Shown: positions 16,972 to 26,629, counted from the first letter of the stretch. The stretch: DNA of 64,000 bases from an uncultured Lachnospira sp. (GCA_934343805.1 CAKRIN010000004.1:60776-124775); one strand, 5' to 3'. Translations and numbers: made by a program. The notes: generated by a model from the sequence alone, not told the origin.

Positions 16972-18114
16972 ATGCCGGATAAAAAGAAATTTCTTATCCG
17001 CCTGGCAGTAGTACTGGCCGGACTCGCTGCATTTATATGCGCGGCAGTCCGGCTTCACGTTACTGATAAGGAGGAAATAGTATCAACAACTGGATATACT
17101 TATGAGGAGGCAAGAGTTGTTGAGGTTGTAGAAGATAATCTTACAGAGGATGGCGTGAGAGTAGGATATCAGCATCTTAAGGTGAAGTTATTATCAGGTA
17201 CATACAAGGGAATGGTTGTTAATGCTACAAGCGCGGAAGGTAATCTTTTCGGTGCAGTATGCAAAGCAGGGGACAAGGTAGTAGTCCATATGAGTGTAGC
17301 TGATAACACGATGAATGTTTCGGTATATTCTAAAGACAGGATAGTGCCAGTAGCTGTATTTGTGTTAGTGTTTCTGTTTCTTATATGTGTTATCGGAGGA
17401 AAGAATGGAATAAAATCAGTAGTTGGACTGGTATTTACTTTTATAACAATATTCATGATATACATACCAATGATTTACAGAGGAGCATCACCATTTGCGG
17501 CTGCAGTGATAGTGACTATTATAACAACGATAGTTACAATGTATCTTATAAGCGGTATGTCAGTTAAAACATTGTGCTCAATAGCTGGAACAGTGACCGG
17601 TGTATTACTGGCAGGATGCGCTGCATGGCTTTTTGGAATAGCTGCTGACATAGATGGATATAATGTATCTAATATTGAAACACTTGCATTTGTCGGGCAG
17701 TTAACCAATATAAAGATTGGTGGCTTACTGTTTTCAGGAATTCTTATAGCATCGCTGGGAGCAGTAATGGATGTTGCAATGTCTGTGTCATCAGCAATAT
17801 GTGAAATCCATAGTAAAGCGCCCCATCTTGGATGGAAAGAACTGTTTAAAAGCGGGATGAATGTAGGCCGTGACATGATGGGAACAATGTCTAATACACT
17901 TATACTTGCTTTCGTTGGAAGTGCTGTCAGTACACTTGTTATTAATTATGCATATGATCTTCCGTTTAGACAGATAATTAATTCTTATAATATTGGTATA
18001 GAAATAATGCAGGGGATATCGGGAAGTATAGGCGTAATATTGACAGTTCCGGCAGTGGCAATAATAACATCGTGTCTGCTGGACAGAAAAAAACAGAAAC
18101 GATCTGATGCTTGA
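16972..18114 (+). CDS. YibE/F family membrane protein
   Basis: A 380-residue membrane protein. One N-terminal helix is followed by an extracytoplasmic beta-rich domain (about 35-115; VVEVVEDN, GYQHLKVKLLSGTYKG, KAGDKVVVH) and then about seven helices. The layout and phrases such as FLICVIGGKNGIKSVVGLVFTFITIFMIYIPMIYRGASPF and GAVMDVAMSVSSAICEI match the YibE/F family, whose function is not established. It begins six bases after the phosphatase gene and lacks an obvious separate promoter, so the two are probably co-transcribed. A terminator follows. Confidence 0.9.
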   Translation: MPDKKKFLIRLAVVLAGLAAFICAAVRLHVTDKEEIVSTTGYTYEEARVVEVVEDNLTEDGVRVGYQHLKVKLLSGTYKGMVVNATSAEGNLFGAVCKAGDKVVVHMSVADNTMNVSVYSKDRIVPVAVFVLVFLFLICVIGGKNGIKSVVGLVFTFITIFMIYIPMIYRGASPFAAAVIVTIITTIVTMYLISGMSVKTLCSIAGTVTGVLLAGCAAWLFGIAADIDGYNVSNIETLAFVGQLTNIKIGGLLFSGILIASLGAVMDVAMSVSSAICEIHSKAPHLGWKELFKSGMNVGRDMMGTMSNTLILAFVGSAVSTLVINYAYDLPFRQIINSYNIGIEIMQGISGSIGVILTVPAVAIITSCLLDRKKQKRSDA

Positions 18115-18142
18115 ATATGATGTGAATATCGTGTATTATGGA

Positions 18143-18168
18143 AAAGAGCCACTTGTTGGCTCTTTTTT
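18143..18168 (+). terminator. Intrinsic terminator after the YibE/F gene
   Basis: AAGAGCC pairs with GGCTCTT across ACTTGTT, followed by a run of T. Confidence 0.92.
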
Positions 18169-18195
18169 GATGTTTACGGAATTAGGAGAATGATT

Positions 18196-19518
18196 ATGAG
18201 CCAGACATATATGAAAGAACAAAAGGTACTTCCATTGTTACTTAAGATGTCACTTCCAATGGTTATATCTATGATGGTTAATTCCTTATACAACATTGTA
18301 GACAGTTTCTTTGTTGCAAAGATAAGTGAAAATGCCATGACTGCATTGTCACTTGTATTTCCTGTACAGAATCTGATAAGCTCTGTAATGATAGGATTTG
18401 CAATAGGAATTAATGCAGTTATATCTTTTTATATGGGTGCACAGGATTACAAAAGAGCAGACAAGGCAGCAAGCCAGGGAATGATAATAAGCTGTATACA
18501 TGCATTGATTCTGACAATTGTGTGTATAGCAGGAATGCCGGCGTTTTTAAGACTTTTTACCAAAGACAGTGAAATTGTTGCTTTGGGATTACAGTATTCT
18601 TATATTGCATTTGCATTTTCAATTATGCTTGGAATTGAGCTTGTGTTTGAGAAGGTTTTTCAGGCTGTTGGCAGAATGAACACATCAATGATCTGCCTTA
18701 TGACGGGCTGTATTGTTAATATTGTGCTGGATCCGGCATTGATATTCGGCTGGGGGGTTCTTCCACGGCTTGGAATTAAAGGCGCCGCACTTGCTACAGG
18801 ACTGGGGCAGACTGTGGCTGCAATTCTGTATATAATTATATATTTAGTAAAACCAATACCAGTAAAGATAAGAAGGAATGAGTTAAAGCCAGATGCAGGT
18901 ATGGCAAAAAGATTATATTCAATAGGCCTGCCGGCAAGCCTCAGCCTGGCATTGCCATCAATACTTATATCCGTATTAAATGTTATTCTTTCTGCATATT
19001 CTTCGGTATATGTATTTGTACTTGGCGTGTATTACAAGCTACAGACGTTTCTTTATCTGCCGGCTAATGGTGTTGTTCAGGGAATGCGTCCGCTTATGGG
19101 ATACAACTATGGGGCAGGAGAGCATGCAAGAGTTAAGAAAATATACAAAACAGGCCTGGTTATCATATTGATAATAATGGCAGCAGGTACAATGTTGTGT
19201 CTTGCTATACCTGACAGGCTTATAGGATTATTTACATCTAACACAGAAACGATATATGCGGGAGAGAAAGCATTAAGGATAATATGTGCGGGATTCATTG
19301 TGTCTACCATATCAGTTAATTCTGCAGGAGCATTGGAAGGACTTGGAAAAGGCTTCCCTTCACTTATTATATCTTTATGCAGGTATGCATTAGTTATAAT
19401 TCCTGTTGCTTTAGTTATGAGCAGATTTATGGGAGCTGTAGGTGTATGGCACGCATTCTGGATAACAGAAGCAGTTGCTGGCGTCGTTTCATTGGTTGTA
19501 TATAAGAAAAATGCTTAG
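18196..19518 (+). CDS. MATE family multidrug/cation efflux transporter
   Basis: A 440-residue membrane protein with about 12 hydrophobic segments in two similar halves. The N-terminal LLKMSLPMVISMMVNSLYNIVDSFFVAKISENAMTALSL is the MATE opening motif, and the second half begins at KRLYSIGLPASLSLALPS. MATE proteins expel cationic drugs or metabolites in exchange for sodium or protons. The start at 18196 is preferred because AGGAG sits 7 nt upstream; an ATG at 18190 would leave a one-base spacer. It is a single gene between terminators or hairpins. The substrate is unknown. Confidence 0.93.
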   Translation: MSQTYMKEQKVLPLLLKMSLPMVISMMVNSLYNIVDSFFVAKISENAMTALSLVFPVQNLISSVMIGFAIGINAVISFYMGAQDYKRADKAASQGMIISCIHALILTIVCIAGMPAFLRLFTKDSEIVALGLQYSYIAFAFSIMLGIELVFEKVFQAVGRMNTSMICLMTGCIVNIVLDPALIFGWGVLPRLGIKGAALATGLGQTVAAILYIIIYLVKPIPVKIRRNELKPDAGMAKRLYSIGLPASLSLALPSILISVLNVILSAYSSVYVFVLGVYYKLQTFLYLPANGVVQGMRPLMGYNYGAGEHARVKKIYKTGLVIILIIMAAGTMLCLAIPDRLIGLFTSNTETIYAGEKALRIICAGFIVSTISVNSAGALEGLGKGFPSLIISLCRYALVIIPVALVMSRFMGAVGVWHAFWITEAVAGVVSLVVYKKNA

Positions 19519-19642
19519 GTGTATAAAAATAAGAACAATGGCTTTTGGCAAAAAATTCCCCCAATATGGGGGTAATAAATATTTACTGTAATGTGATAGC
19601 ATACATTCGAAACAGATAGCATGTACTAAAGTACTACAAAAA

Positions 19643-19693
19643 ACAAAAGCATAGGTAACAGGTGGAAGCTTTTGTGACTAACAATCATGCTTT
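19643..19693 (+). promoter_or_regulatory. Leader with two mutually exclusive hairpins before the VWA gene
   Basis: ACAAAAGC (19643-19650) can pair with GCTTTTGT (19668-19675). Alternatively AAAGCAT (19646-19652) can pair with ATGCTTT (19687-19693). Both use the same AAAGC bases, so only one can form at a time. The second hairpin ends near the AGGAGG at 19701-19706. No known riboswitch consensus is recognised. A separate CCCCC/GGGGG hairpin at 19558-19572 has no T tract. Confidence 0.3.
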
Positions 19694-19712
19694 GCATTAC
19701 AGGAGGAATGTT

Positions 19713-21752
19713 ATGAGAAAGACAGTAGCAAAAAGAATTCTTGTTAGTTTGATTACATTGGTTATGGTGTCGGTATGCGTATTACCAATGGTAATTAAGA
19801 ACGCAAATGTTGCTGGTGCAGCAGAGAATGTAGCAGGTAGTTACGGAGAATATAAGGATAATCTGAAACTTTGTAAATATATAAGTGATGAATTACCAGA
19901 TGAAAATGGTTATTACACACTAAATTTTTCAGCACAGACTAAGAATTTACAGACAATTGGAGGAGAAGAACAGAATGTTGTTCTCGTTATTGATTCTTCA
20001 CTTAGTATGGCATGTGATATCAGCTCAGATGTTGAATCTAAGAATATGGGTTATACATATGAGAATACAAGATGGAATGTTATGTATAATTCAATAGAAG
20101 CATTTCTTCAGAAATTCTTTGAAGCTAATGCAAATAGTAAGGTATCTTTAGTTAGTTATAATAAAGATGCAAATGTAAAGGTTACAGAGAGTTCAAAAAA
20201 GAGTGATGTTCTTGATGCTCTTAAAGAAATATATTCAAAAGATATGTTTGAAGAAAGTAGAAAAGAGTCTGAATCAGACATAGATCTTGATGATATGAAG
20301 AACAAAGGCGGACTTGGTTCAGGAACTAATGTACAGGGTGGAATTAATGCTGCTTCAGAGTTATTAGGAGAAAATAAATCAGGTAATGCTGTAATATTAT
20401 TTACTGATGGTGTGGCTAATAAATATTCAGGAAGCTCATTAAAATATCAGTATACTGGAGCATTGGAAAAAGTTTCAGTCAATGACAGTGGATATTATGT
20501 TGATGGAATAAAGTATACTGGTAATACTAATGAACTTTTAGGATCATATTACGCTAATATAGCAGGTCAGAAGCTTTCATCAGAAGGTGTAGATATATAT
20601 ACAGTTGCTCTTATGAGAAATGTTGATAATAATGTTAAGGTTTCTATGGGAGCCGCAAATGAATCGTATGAGTATGTTGACGTGAGTACAACAACAGATA
20701 AAAAAGGAAAAACAACAGTAACTGGAAAGACAGAGTTTACAACAACTGACAGCGGATATGCAAAAGCATTTTTCCTTGCAGATAATGCAGATTCATTGAA
20801 CGAAAGTGTTAACAAGATTACAACAACAATTACGCCAGTTATTTTTGAAGATGCATTTGTAACAGATACTCTTGATAAACATTTTAAACTTGTAGAGGGA
20901 CAGGAAAATGTAACAGATAATGGAGATGGAACATTTACTGTGAAATATGACAATGCAGTTTCATCAACTGAACAGGTGATATCAGTAAAGATAAAGGCGG
21001 TAGATGGTTATGCAGGTTCGTCATATACCAATGATGGATGTGTATTTAACGCAACTATAGGTGGAAATGCATATACACAGAAATATGAACAGACACCAGC
21101 TGCAATTATCCTTCCAACAGCAAAGGATGATGAGTATTCTGTAGAGCAGGACAGCAAGCTTGAGGTTTCTATACCTGTTACAGATAATGATGGTAATGAG
21201 TATGTTAATAATAATGGAAGAAATGTTACTATTAAGGCTGTTAAAGTATCAGATACAGTTAATGGCAAAGTAACATTTAATAATGATGGAACATTTACAT
21301 ATATTCCAGATGCAGGATACACAGGTGCAGATTCATTTGATTATGATGTAGTATTAGTTGTTGATGGAAATGAATATACTGCACATGCAAAGGTTACTAT
21401 TAATGTTAATCCAGCAAAGACACCGGAAACTCCAAGCAAACCAGAAGTACCAAGTCAGCCGGAGAATCCAAGCCAGCCAGAAGTTCCAAGTGAATCAGTT
21501 ACTGTACCGGCTTCAGGAGAGGTAGCAGCAGATGAGGAAGTTGTAACTAAAGGGAATACACAGAGCCAGATTACAGAAAGTGGCGAAGTAGCAGCAGATG
21601 AAGATGTTGTAGTACCGGAGGTAGCAGCAGATGAATCTACAGTTACGACGGGTGATAGTTCACATGCAATGCTTTATGTTGTAATAATGATTGTTGTAGC
21701 TGCAGTTGCAGCAGCAACTATTATTGTGAGACATAAAAAAGAAACAAAGTAA
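19713..21752 (+). CDS. Surface-anchored von Willebrand factor A domain protein
   Basis: A 679-residue exported protein. Residues 1-38 are a signal peptide. The VWA domain (about 85-345) has a MIDAS motif (VVLVIDSSLSMA, D-x-S-x-S), the later GSGTNVQGG threonine and ILFTDGVAN. A cadherin-like or VCBS-type module follows (about 470-575; AKDDEYSVEQDSKLEV, DNDGN, FTYIPDAGYTGADSFDY), then a Pro-rich spacer (SQPEVPS repeats) and two SGEVAADE repeats. The end is TGDSS, a hydrophobic helix and HKKETK. This is the form of a metal-dependent adhesin or pilin-like protein held at the surface. The start at 19713 follows AGGAGG. Confidence 0.88.
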   Translation: MRKTVAKRILVSLITLVMVSVCVLPMVIKNANVAGAAENVAGSYGEYKDNLKLCKYISDELPDENGYYTLNFSAQTKNLQTIGGEEQNVVLVIDSSLSMACDISSDVESKNMGYTYENTRWNVMYNSIEAFLQKFFEANANSKVSLVSYNKDANVKVTESSKKSDVLDALKEIYSKDMFEESRKESESDIDLDDMKNKGGLGSGTNVQGGINAASELLGENKSGNAVILFTDGVANKYSGSSLKYQYTGALEKVSVNDSGYYVDGIKYTGNTNELLGSYYANIAGQKLSSEGVDIYTVALMRNVDNNVKVSMGAANESYEYVDVSTTTDKKGKTTVTGKTEFTTTDSGYAKAFFLADNADSLNESVNKITTTITPVIFEDAFVTDTLDKHFKLVEGQENVTDNGDGTFTVKYDNAVSSTEQVISVKIKAVDGYAGSSYTNDGCVFNATIGGNAYTQKYEQTPAAIILPTAKDDEYSVEQDSKLEVSIPVTDNDGNEYVNNNGRNVTIKAVKVSDTVNGKVTFNNDGTFTYIPDAGYTGADSFDYDVVLVVDGNEYTAHAKVTINVNPAKTPETPSKPEVPSQPENPSQPEVPSESVTVPASGEVAADEEVVTKGNTQSQITESGEVAADEDVVVPEVAADESTVTTGDSSHAMLYVVIMIVVAAVAAATIIVRHKKETK

Positions 21753-21777
21753 TATGTAATTACATAAAAGGCAATAG

Positions 21778-21822
21778 GACAGTATTTTAATGTGTAAAAA
21801 GCATTAAGATGCTGTCTTTTTT
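21778..21822 (+). terminator. Intrinsic terminator after the VWA gene
   Basis: GACAGTATTTTAATG pairs imperfectly with CATTAAGATGCTGTC, followed by six T. Confidence 0.85.
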
Positions 21823-21831
21823 AAACTTTTC

Positions 21832-21880
21832 TTGACTTTAGTATAAATTGGAAATACAATAGTTGCACATACAACAATTG
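21832..21880 (+). promoter_or_regulatory. Promoter with palindromic operator for the ABC exporter/MarR operon
   Basis: TTGACT (21832-21837), a 17-nt spacer and TACAAT (21855-21860) form a good sigma-A promoter. A near-perfect palindrome, CAATAGTTG-N6-CAACAATTG (21857-21880), overlaps the -10 and extends to the ribosome binding site. A MarR regulator is the third gene of the operon, so this is its likely operator, which would make an autoregulated exporter. Confidence 0.7.
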
Positions 21881-21892
21881 GAGGTGCAAGTA

Positions 21893-23620
21893 ATGTTGAG
21901 AAGAATTTTTTCTTATATGAAAGAATATAAGAAATACGCATGGCTGGCGCTTATATGTATAGGTGTAGAAGTCGTGCTTGAGATTATGGTGCCTAAGCTG
22001 ATGGCTGACCTGATTGATACAGGTGTGACCAGTTCAGATGTGCCATATATAATAAATAAAGGTATCCAGATGGCTGTATGTGCAGTTGCTGCGCTTATAT
22101 TAGGTGTGGGAAGTGCAAGATTTTCTGCGCTTGCAGGTCAGGGACTGGGTGCTAATATAAGAAAGGCTGAGTACGAGAAACTTCAGTCTTATTCATTTTC
22201 TAATATAGACCATTTCAGTGTTTCGTCATTGGTTACACGACTCACAAGTGATGTGACTAATATACAGAATGCTGTGTCAACAGGCATGAGGCCATTTGGA
22301 CGAAGTCCTGTAATGCTGATATTTGCAACAACACTGGCATTCCAGATTAATTCTACTCTGGCACTGGTTTTTCTTGTGGCACTGCCAGTCCTGGCAGTTT
22401 TGCTCATCATAATAATCATTAATGTAGGTCCACGATATGGAAGAATGCAGGGAGCAGTCGACCTTGTAAACAGGTGTATAGAAGAGAATCTTACAGCAGT
22501 AAGAGTCGTAAAATCATATGTCCGGGGGGATTACGAGATTGAAAAATTCGGACACGTTAATGATAATCTGAAAAATGAATCAGAGAAAGCATTTGGAATA
22601 GCTGTACTTAACATGCCTGCAATGCAGTTCGTTATGTATTCGACAATTCTTGGAATTCTTCTTATAGGTGGAAGACTTATCAATTCAGGACAGATGATGA
22701 TAGGACAGCTTACATCTTTCTTAAGCTATGTTCTTCTGATACTTAATTCCCTTATGATGATGTCCAATGTGTTCCTTCTTATGACGAGATCTCTTGCATC
22801 TGCAGAAAGAATCATGAAGGTAATTGACGAATCGATTGATATTACTGACGAGAATGCGAAAGATATTGAAGTTAAGAAAGGAGAGATTGAATTTAACCAT
22901 GTCTGGTTTAAGTATAAGGATACTGCTAAAGAATATGTTCTCTCAGATGTTTCCTTTCACATTAATGCAGGACAGACAGTCGGAATAATAGGCCAGACAG
23001 GTTCATCAAAGACGACGCTTATCCAGCTTATTCCAAGACTTTATGATGCAAGTAAGGGTGAGATTAAGATAGATGGAATTAATGTTAAGGAATACCCGGT
23101 AAGACATTTAAGAGATGCAATCTCAGTTGTATTGCAGAAGAATACGCTATTTTCAGGCTCGCTTATTGATAACTTAAGATGGGGCGATGAAAATGCGACT
23201 CTGGATGAGATTAAAGAGGCATGCAGCATAGCGTGTGTTGATGAATTTATAGACAGGCTTCCTGGAGGACTTGATGCAGAGATGGGACAGGAAGGTGTCA
23301 ATGTATCAGGAGGACAGAAGCAGAGAATATGTATTGCAAGAGCAATATTAAAGAAGCCGAAGGTGCTTATTCTTGATGATTCAACGAGTGCGGTTGATAC
23401 TGCAACAGAAGGAAATATAAGAAATGCTCTTGCAAAGAAACTGCCAGATATGACTAAGATTATAATTGCACAGAGAATTTCATCAGTGCGTCATGCAGAC
23501 CAGATAATTATTATGGATAACGGACATGTAGATGCAGTAGGAACACATGAAAGTCTGTTAAAGACTAACAGGATATACCAGGAAATATATGAATCTCAGA
23601 AGGAAGGAGCTGATCTTTAA
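21893..23620 (+). CDS. ABC exporter half-transporter with degenerate ATP site
   Basis: A 575-residue fusion of a six-helix exporter membrane domain (1-310) and an ATPase domain (about 330-575). Walker A reads GQTGSSKTT, with Ser in place of the last Gly (seen in this family), the signature VSGGQKQRICIARA is intact, and Walker B ends in ILDDS, with Asp where the catalytic Glu is expected. The partner encoded next has the complete Walker B, so the pair should form a heterodimer with one degenerate and one competent ATP site, as in BmrCD-type or TM287/288-type drug exporters. The start at 21893 follows GGAGG; the ATG at 21863 lies inside the operator. First gene of the operon. Confidence 0.93.
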   Translation: MLRRIFSYMKEYKKYAWLALICIGVEVVLEIMVPKLMADLIDTGVTSSDVPYIINKGIQMAVCAVAALILGVGSARFSALAGQGLGANIRKAEYEKLQSYSFSNIDHFSVSSLVTRLTSDVTNIQNAVSTGMRPFGRSPVMLIFATTLAFQINSTLALVFLVALPVLAVLLIIIIINVGPRYGRMQGAVDLVNRCIEENLTAVRVVKSYVRGDYEIEKFGHVNDNLKNESEKAFGIAVLNMPAMQFVMYSTILGILLIGGRLINSGQMMIGQLTSFLSYVLLILNSLMMMSNVFLLMTRSLASAERIMKVIDESIDITDENAKDIEVKKGEIEFNHVWFKYKDTAKEYVLSDVSFHINAGQTVGIIGQTGSSKTTLIQLIPRLYDASKGEIKIDGINVKEYPVRHLRDAISVVLQKNTLFSGSLIDNLRWGDENATLDEIKEACSIACVDEFIDRLPGGLDAEMGQEGVNVSGGQKQRICIARAILKKPKVLILDDSTSAVDTATEGNIRNALAKKLPDMTKIIIAQRISSVRHADQIIIMDNGHVDAVGTHESLLKTNRIYQEIYESQKEGADL

Positions 23621-25467
23621 TGGCTAAGTATGTTGGATATAAAAGACCTAAAGATACGAAAAAGACTGTTAAGCATCTCCTTACATATCTGGGTCATTAC
23701 AAATGGGCTTTCCTGCTTATAGCAATTCTTGTATTTATAAGTGCAGGTGCAGGAATTATGGGAACATTTTTAATAAAACCTGTAGTTAATAATTTCATTG
23801 TTCCTGGCAATATGAAAGGTCTTGTCATGGCTGTGTGTGGAATGGGTGTAATGTATGCGTGTGGCGCGTTGTCAACACTTGGCTATAACAGGCTTATGGT
23901 GCATACTTCCCAGAAGGTGGTAAGTGAGATTCGAATGGATCTGTTTAAACATACACAGAAGCTTCCATTGATATATTTTGACAATAATACTCATGGCGAG
24001 ATTATGAGCCATTTTACTAATGATGTTGATACGGTGCAGGAAGCGATGAACAACAGCTTTGCTATGGTAATCCAAAGCTTTCTTACACTTTTTGGAACAA
24101 TAACTATGATGATGGTATTGAGTGTTAGACTGACTATGATTGTTGTTGTGTTCCTTATTCTTATGTTCATCTTTATCAAATACAATGGTAAACGGAGCAA
24201 GAAATATTATCACAGACAGCAGAAGGAACTTGGTAATATCAATGGTTTCGTGCAGGAAATGATGGCAGGACAGAAGGTGGAGAAGGTCTTTAACCATGAG
24301 CAGAAAAACTTTGAAAAATTTTGTGAGATGAATGAGAGCTTCAGAAAGGAATCAACTAATGCACTTGCATATTCTGGTATGCTTATTCCTGTAATTGTAA
24401 GTCTGTCATATTTTAATTATGCGCTTTCTGCCTGTGTTGGAGGCATATTTGTAATCAAAGGAATTATGGACCTCGGGAGTATATCAGCATATCTTGTATA
24501 TGTAAGACAGAGTGCCATGCCGTTAAACCAGTTTACACAGCAGATTAATTTCATACTTTCAGCGCTTTCTGGAGCTGAGAGAATATTTGATATGATGGAC
24601 GAGGCGGAGGAGCTTGACGAAGGAAAAGTAACTTTGTGCAATGTCATTAAAAATGCGGACAATACCCTTACAGAAACTTCTGATAAGACAGGATTTTTTG
24701 CATGGAAGCTGCCTGCGGGGGAGCTTGTGGAGCTTAAGGGTGATGTAAGATTTAACGATGTTGTGTTCGGATATGTGCCTGAAAAGAAGGTGCTTAACAA
24801 GATTTCACTTTTTGCAAAGCCAGGGCAGAAAATTGCATTTGTCGGTTCAACAGGAGCAGGAAAGACGACTATTGTTAATCTTATAAACAGATTCTATGAT
24901 ATACAGTCAGGTACAATTACATATGATGGAATTGATGTAAAGGATATAAGAAAAGGTGACCTGCGGCGTTCTCTTGCAATGGTAATTCAGGATACGCATT
25001 TATTCACAGGAACTATTGCAGATAATATAAGATATGGAAAGCTTGATGCAACTGATGAGGAAATCAGGGAGGCAGCTAAGATTGCCAATGCTGATTCATT
25101 TATAACAAGACTTCCGCAGGGGTATGATACGATGCTTACTGCTGATGGAAGCAACCTGTCACAGGGACAAAGACAGCTTCTTGCTATCGCGAGAGCAGCG
25201 ATTACCAAGCCACCGGTGCTTATTCTTGATGAGGCGACAAGCTCCATTGATACAAGAACCGAGCGCCTTATAGAGAAGGGCATGGACGCAATAATGGAAG
25301 GAAGAACTGTATTTGTTATCGCACACAGACTTTCGACAGTAAGGAATTCTAATGCTATAATGGTTCTTGAAAAGGGCGAAGTCATTGAACGGGGCAGCCA
25401 TGATGAACTGTTAGAGCAGAAGGGAAGATATTACCAGTTGTACACAGGACAGTTTGAGCTTGAGTAA
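23620..25467 (+). CDS. ABC exporter half-transporter, catalytically complete partner
   Basis: A 615-residue exporter subunit with a six-helix membrane domain (about 25-335) and an ATPase domain with Walker A GSTGAGKTT, signature LSQGQRQLLAIARA, Walker B LILDEATSSID and switch AHRLST. A loop insert of about 30 residues (near 335-375) lies between the two domains. Its ATG overlaps the stop of the previous gene by one base, which fits equal synthesis of two subunits. Expected to expel drugs, lipids or peptides; the substrate is not evident. Confidence 0.94.
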   Translation: MAKYVGYKRPKDTKKTVKHLLTYLGHYKWAFLLIAILVFISAGAGIMGTFLIKPVVNNFIVPGNMKGLVMAVCGMGVMYACGALSTLGYNRLMVHTSQKVVSEIRMDLFKHTQKLPLIYFDNNTHGEIMSHFTNDVDTVQEAMNNSFAMVIQSFLTLFGTITMMMVLSVRLTMIVVVFLILMFIFIKYNGKRSKKYYHRQQKELGNINGFVQEMMAGQKVEKVFNHEQKNFEKFCEMNESFRKESTNALAYSGMLIPVIVSLSYFNYALSACVGGIFVIKGIMDLGSISAYLVYVRQSAMPLNQFTQQINFILSALSGAERIFDMMDEAEELDEGKVTLCNVIKNADNTLTETSDKTGFFAWKLPAGELVELKGDVRFNDVVFGYVPEKKVLNKISLFAKPGQKIAFVGSTGAGKTTIVNLINRFYDIQSGTITYDGIDVKDIRKGDLRRSLAMVIQDTHLFTGTIADNIRYGKLDATDEEIREAAKIANADSFITRLPQGYDTMLTADGSNLSQGQRQLLAIARAAITKPPVLILDEATSSIDTRTERLIEKGMDAIMEGRTVFVIAHRLSTVRNSNAIMVLEKGEVIERGSHDELLEQKGRYYQLYTGQFELE

Positions 25468-25482
25468 GGGGGAGAAAAAATT

Positions 25483-25929
25483 ATGGATAAAATGACTAAG
25501 AACGCATTTTTTGATATAGAAATGTTAAGAAGAAGGCTTGTAAGACCATTTCTTATTGAATTAGGACTTACAGTTGGACAGGGACAGCCGAGGATTCTTA
25601 AGGAATTAAGAGAGAATGGAACTATGAACCAGAAAGAACTTGCAGATATGTGCTTTATGGACGTAACTACAATGTCAAGAACGTTAGACAGAATGGAAAA
25701 GGATGGTCTGTTAAAGAGAGAGAGCAATCCGGCAAGCAGAAGGTCATGGAATGTGTTACTTACTGATTATGGCGCCCAGAAAGCTGATGAAGTTATTAAG
25801 ATATTTAAGTGGACAGATAAAGTCATATATAATGGATTCAGCGAAGATGAGATAAAGACTTTAACAATACTTACAGATAAGGTTCAGGATAACCTTTGGG
25901 AGGCAGTTAAGAATGAAGAGCAGAAATAA
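25483..25929 (+). CDS. MarR-family transcriptional regulator
   Basis: A 148-residue winged-helix protein (RILKELRENGTMNQKELADMCFMDVTTMSRTLDRMEKDGLLKRESNPASRRSWNVLLTDYG, the recognition helix and wing of MarR). GGGGGAG precedes the start. It lies 15 nt after the exporter gene and 17 nt of its end overlap the next gene, so it is part of the exporter operon. It most likely represses the operon through the palindrome at 21857-21880, with relief by an exporter substrate; that role is inferred from position. Confidence 0.93.
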   Translation: MDKMTKNAFFDIEMLRRRLVRPFLIELGLTVGQGQPRILKELRENGTMNQKELADMCFMDVTTMSRTLDRMEKDGLLKRESNPASRRSWNVLLTDYGAQKADEVIKIFKWTDKVIYNGFSEDEIKTLTILTDKVQDNLWEAVKNEEQK

Positions 25930-26629
25930 ACTTATTGTCAGATGGGTGTTTTATCTTCTGGGATTACTGATACTTGCACTTGGAATCATGCTTAATACGA
26001 AAGCTAATCTTGGTGTATCACCAATAATTTCGGTGCCGTATTCGATATCTCATATCATAGGATTTAACTTTGCCAATATGACGATGATTGTATATTTTAT
26101 CTTTGTTTTAATTGAGATGATAATGCATACTGTCTGGTATCTTACAGACAGAAAAGAAGCTAAGTATCTTGGAATGTATATTGTAAGAGATGCCTTACAG
26201 ATACCGGTAAGTATAGTATTTACACGTTTCTTGAATGTGTTCTCAGCGCTTATTCCGTCTCTACATAACAACATTGTATTACAGATTATAGTATTGCTGC
26301 TTGCTGTAATCCTTACAGGAATAGGAGCAGCAATGTCACTCAATATGAGGATTATACCTAATCCAGGAGATGGAATTGTACAGGCAATAAGTGATTCTAC
26401 AAGACTTAAAGGCAGAACCGGCAAGGGAGTCGGTTTCTGCAAGAACTGCTTTGATATATTCAATGTTTGCACAACATTTTTAATAGGATTCTTTACCGGA
26501 CATATGCTTCTTGGACTTGGACTTGGAACAATTCTTTCAATGATTGGTGTTGGGCGTGTAATTGCAGTATTTAATAAACTTTTTAAGAATTCCATGGAAG
26601 AGATCGCTTTTGATTATGTGGAAGAATAA
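25913..26629 (+). CDS. YczE/YitT-type membrane protein
   Basis: A 238-residue protein with about five hydrophobic helices. The opening RWVFYLLGLLILALGIMLNTKANLGVSPI and the phrase GDGIVQAISD match the YczE/YyaS-like membrane family, whose role is not established. Its start lies inside the end of the MarR gene (17-nt overlap), so it is translated from the exporter operon transcript. It could help export or sense the same compound. A strong hairpin terminator follows about 140 nt downstream. Confidence 0.82.
   Translation: MKSRNKLIVRWVFYLLGLLILALGIMLNTKANLGVSPIISVPYSISHIIGFNFANMTMIVYFIFVLIEMIMHTVWYLTDRKEAKYLGMYIVRDALQIPVSIVFTRFLNVFSALIPSLHNNIVLQIIVLLLAVILTGIGAAMSLNMRIIPNPGDGIVQAISDSTRLKGRTGKGVGFCKNCFDIFNVCTTFLIGFFTGHMLLGLGLGTILSMIGVGRVIAVFNKLFKNSMEEIAFDYVEE

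Noticed and set aside
19558..19572. CCCCC/GGGGG hairpin after the MATE gene as a terminator
   Set aside because: No T tract follows; it may only be a stabilising hairpin.
19606..19618. TTCGAAACAGATA shared with 63813-63825
   Set aside because: A 13-nt match is expected by chance several times within 64 kb when both strands are compared; positions relative to the genes differ.
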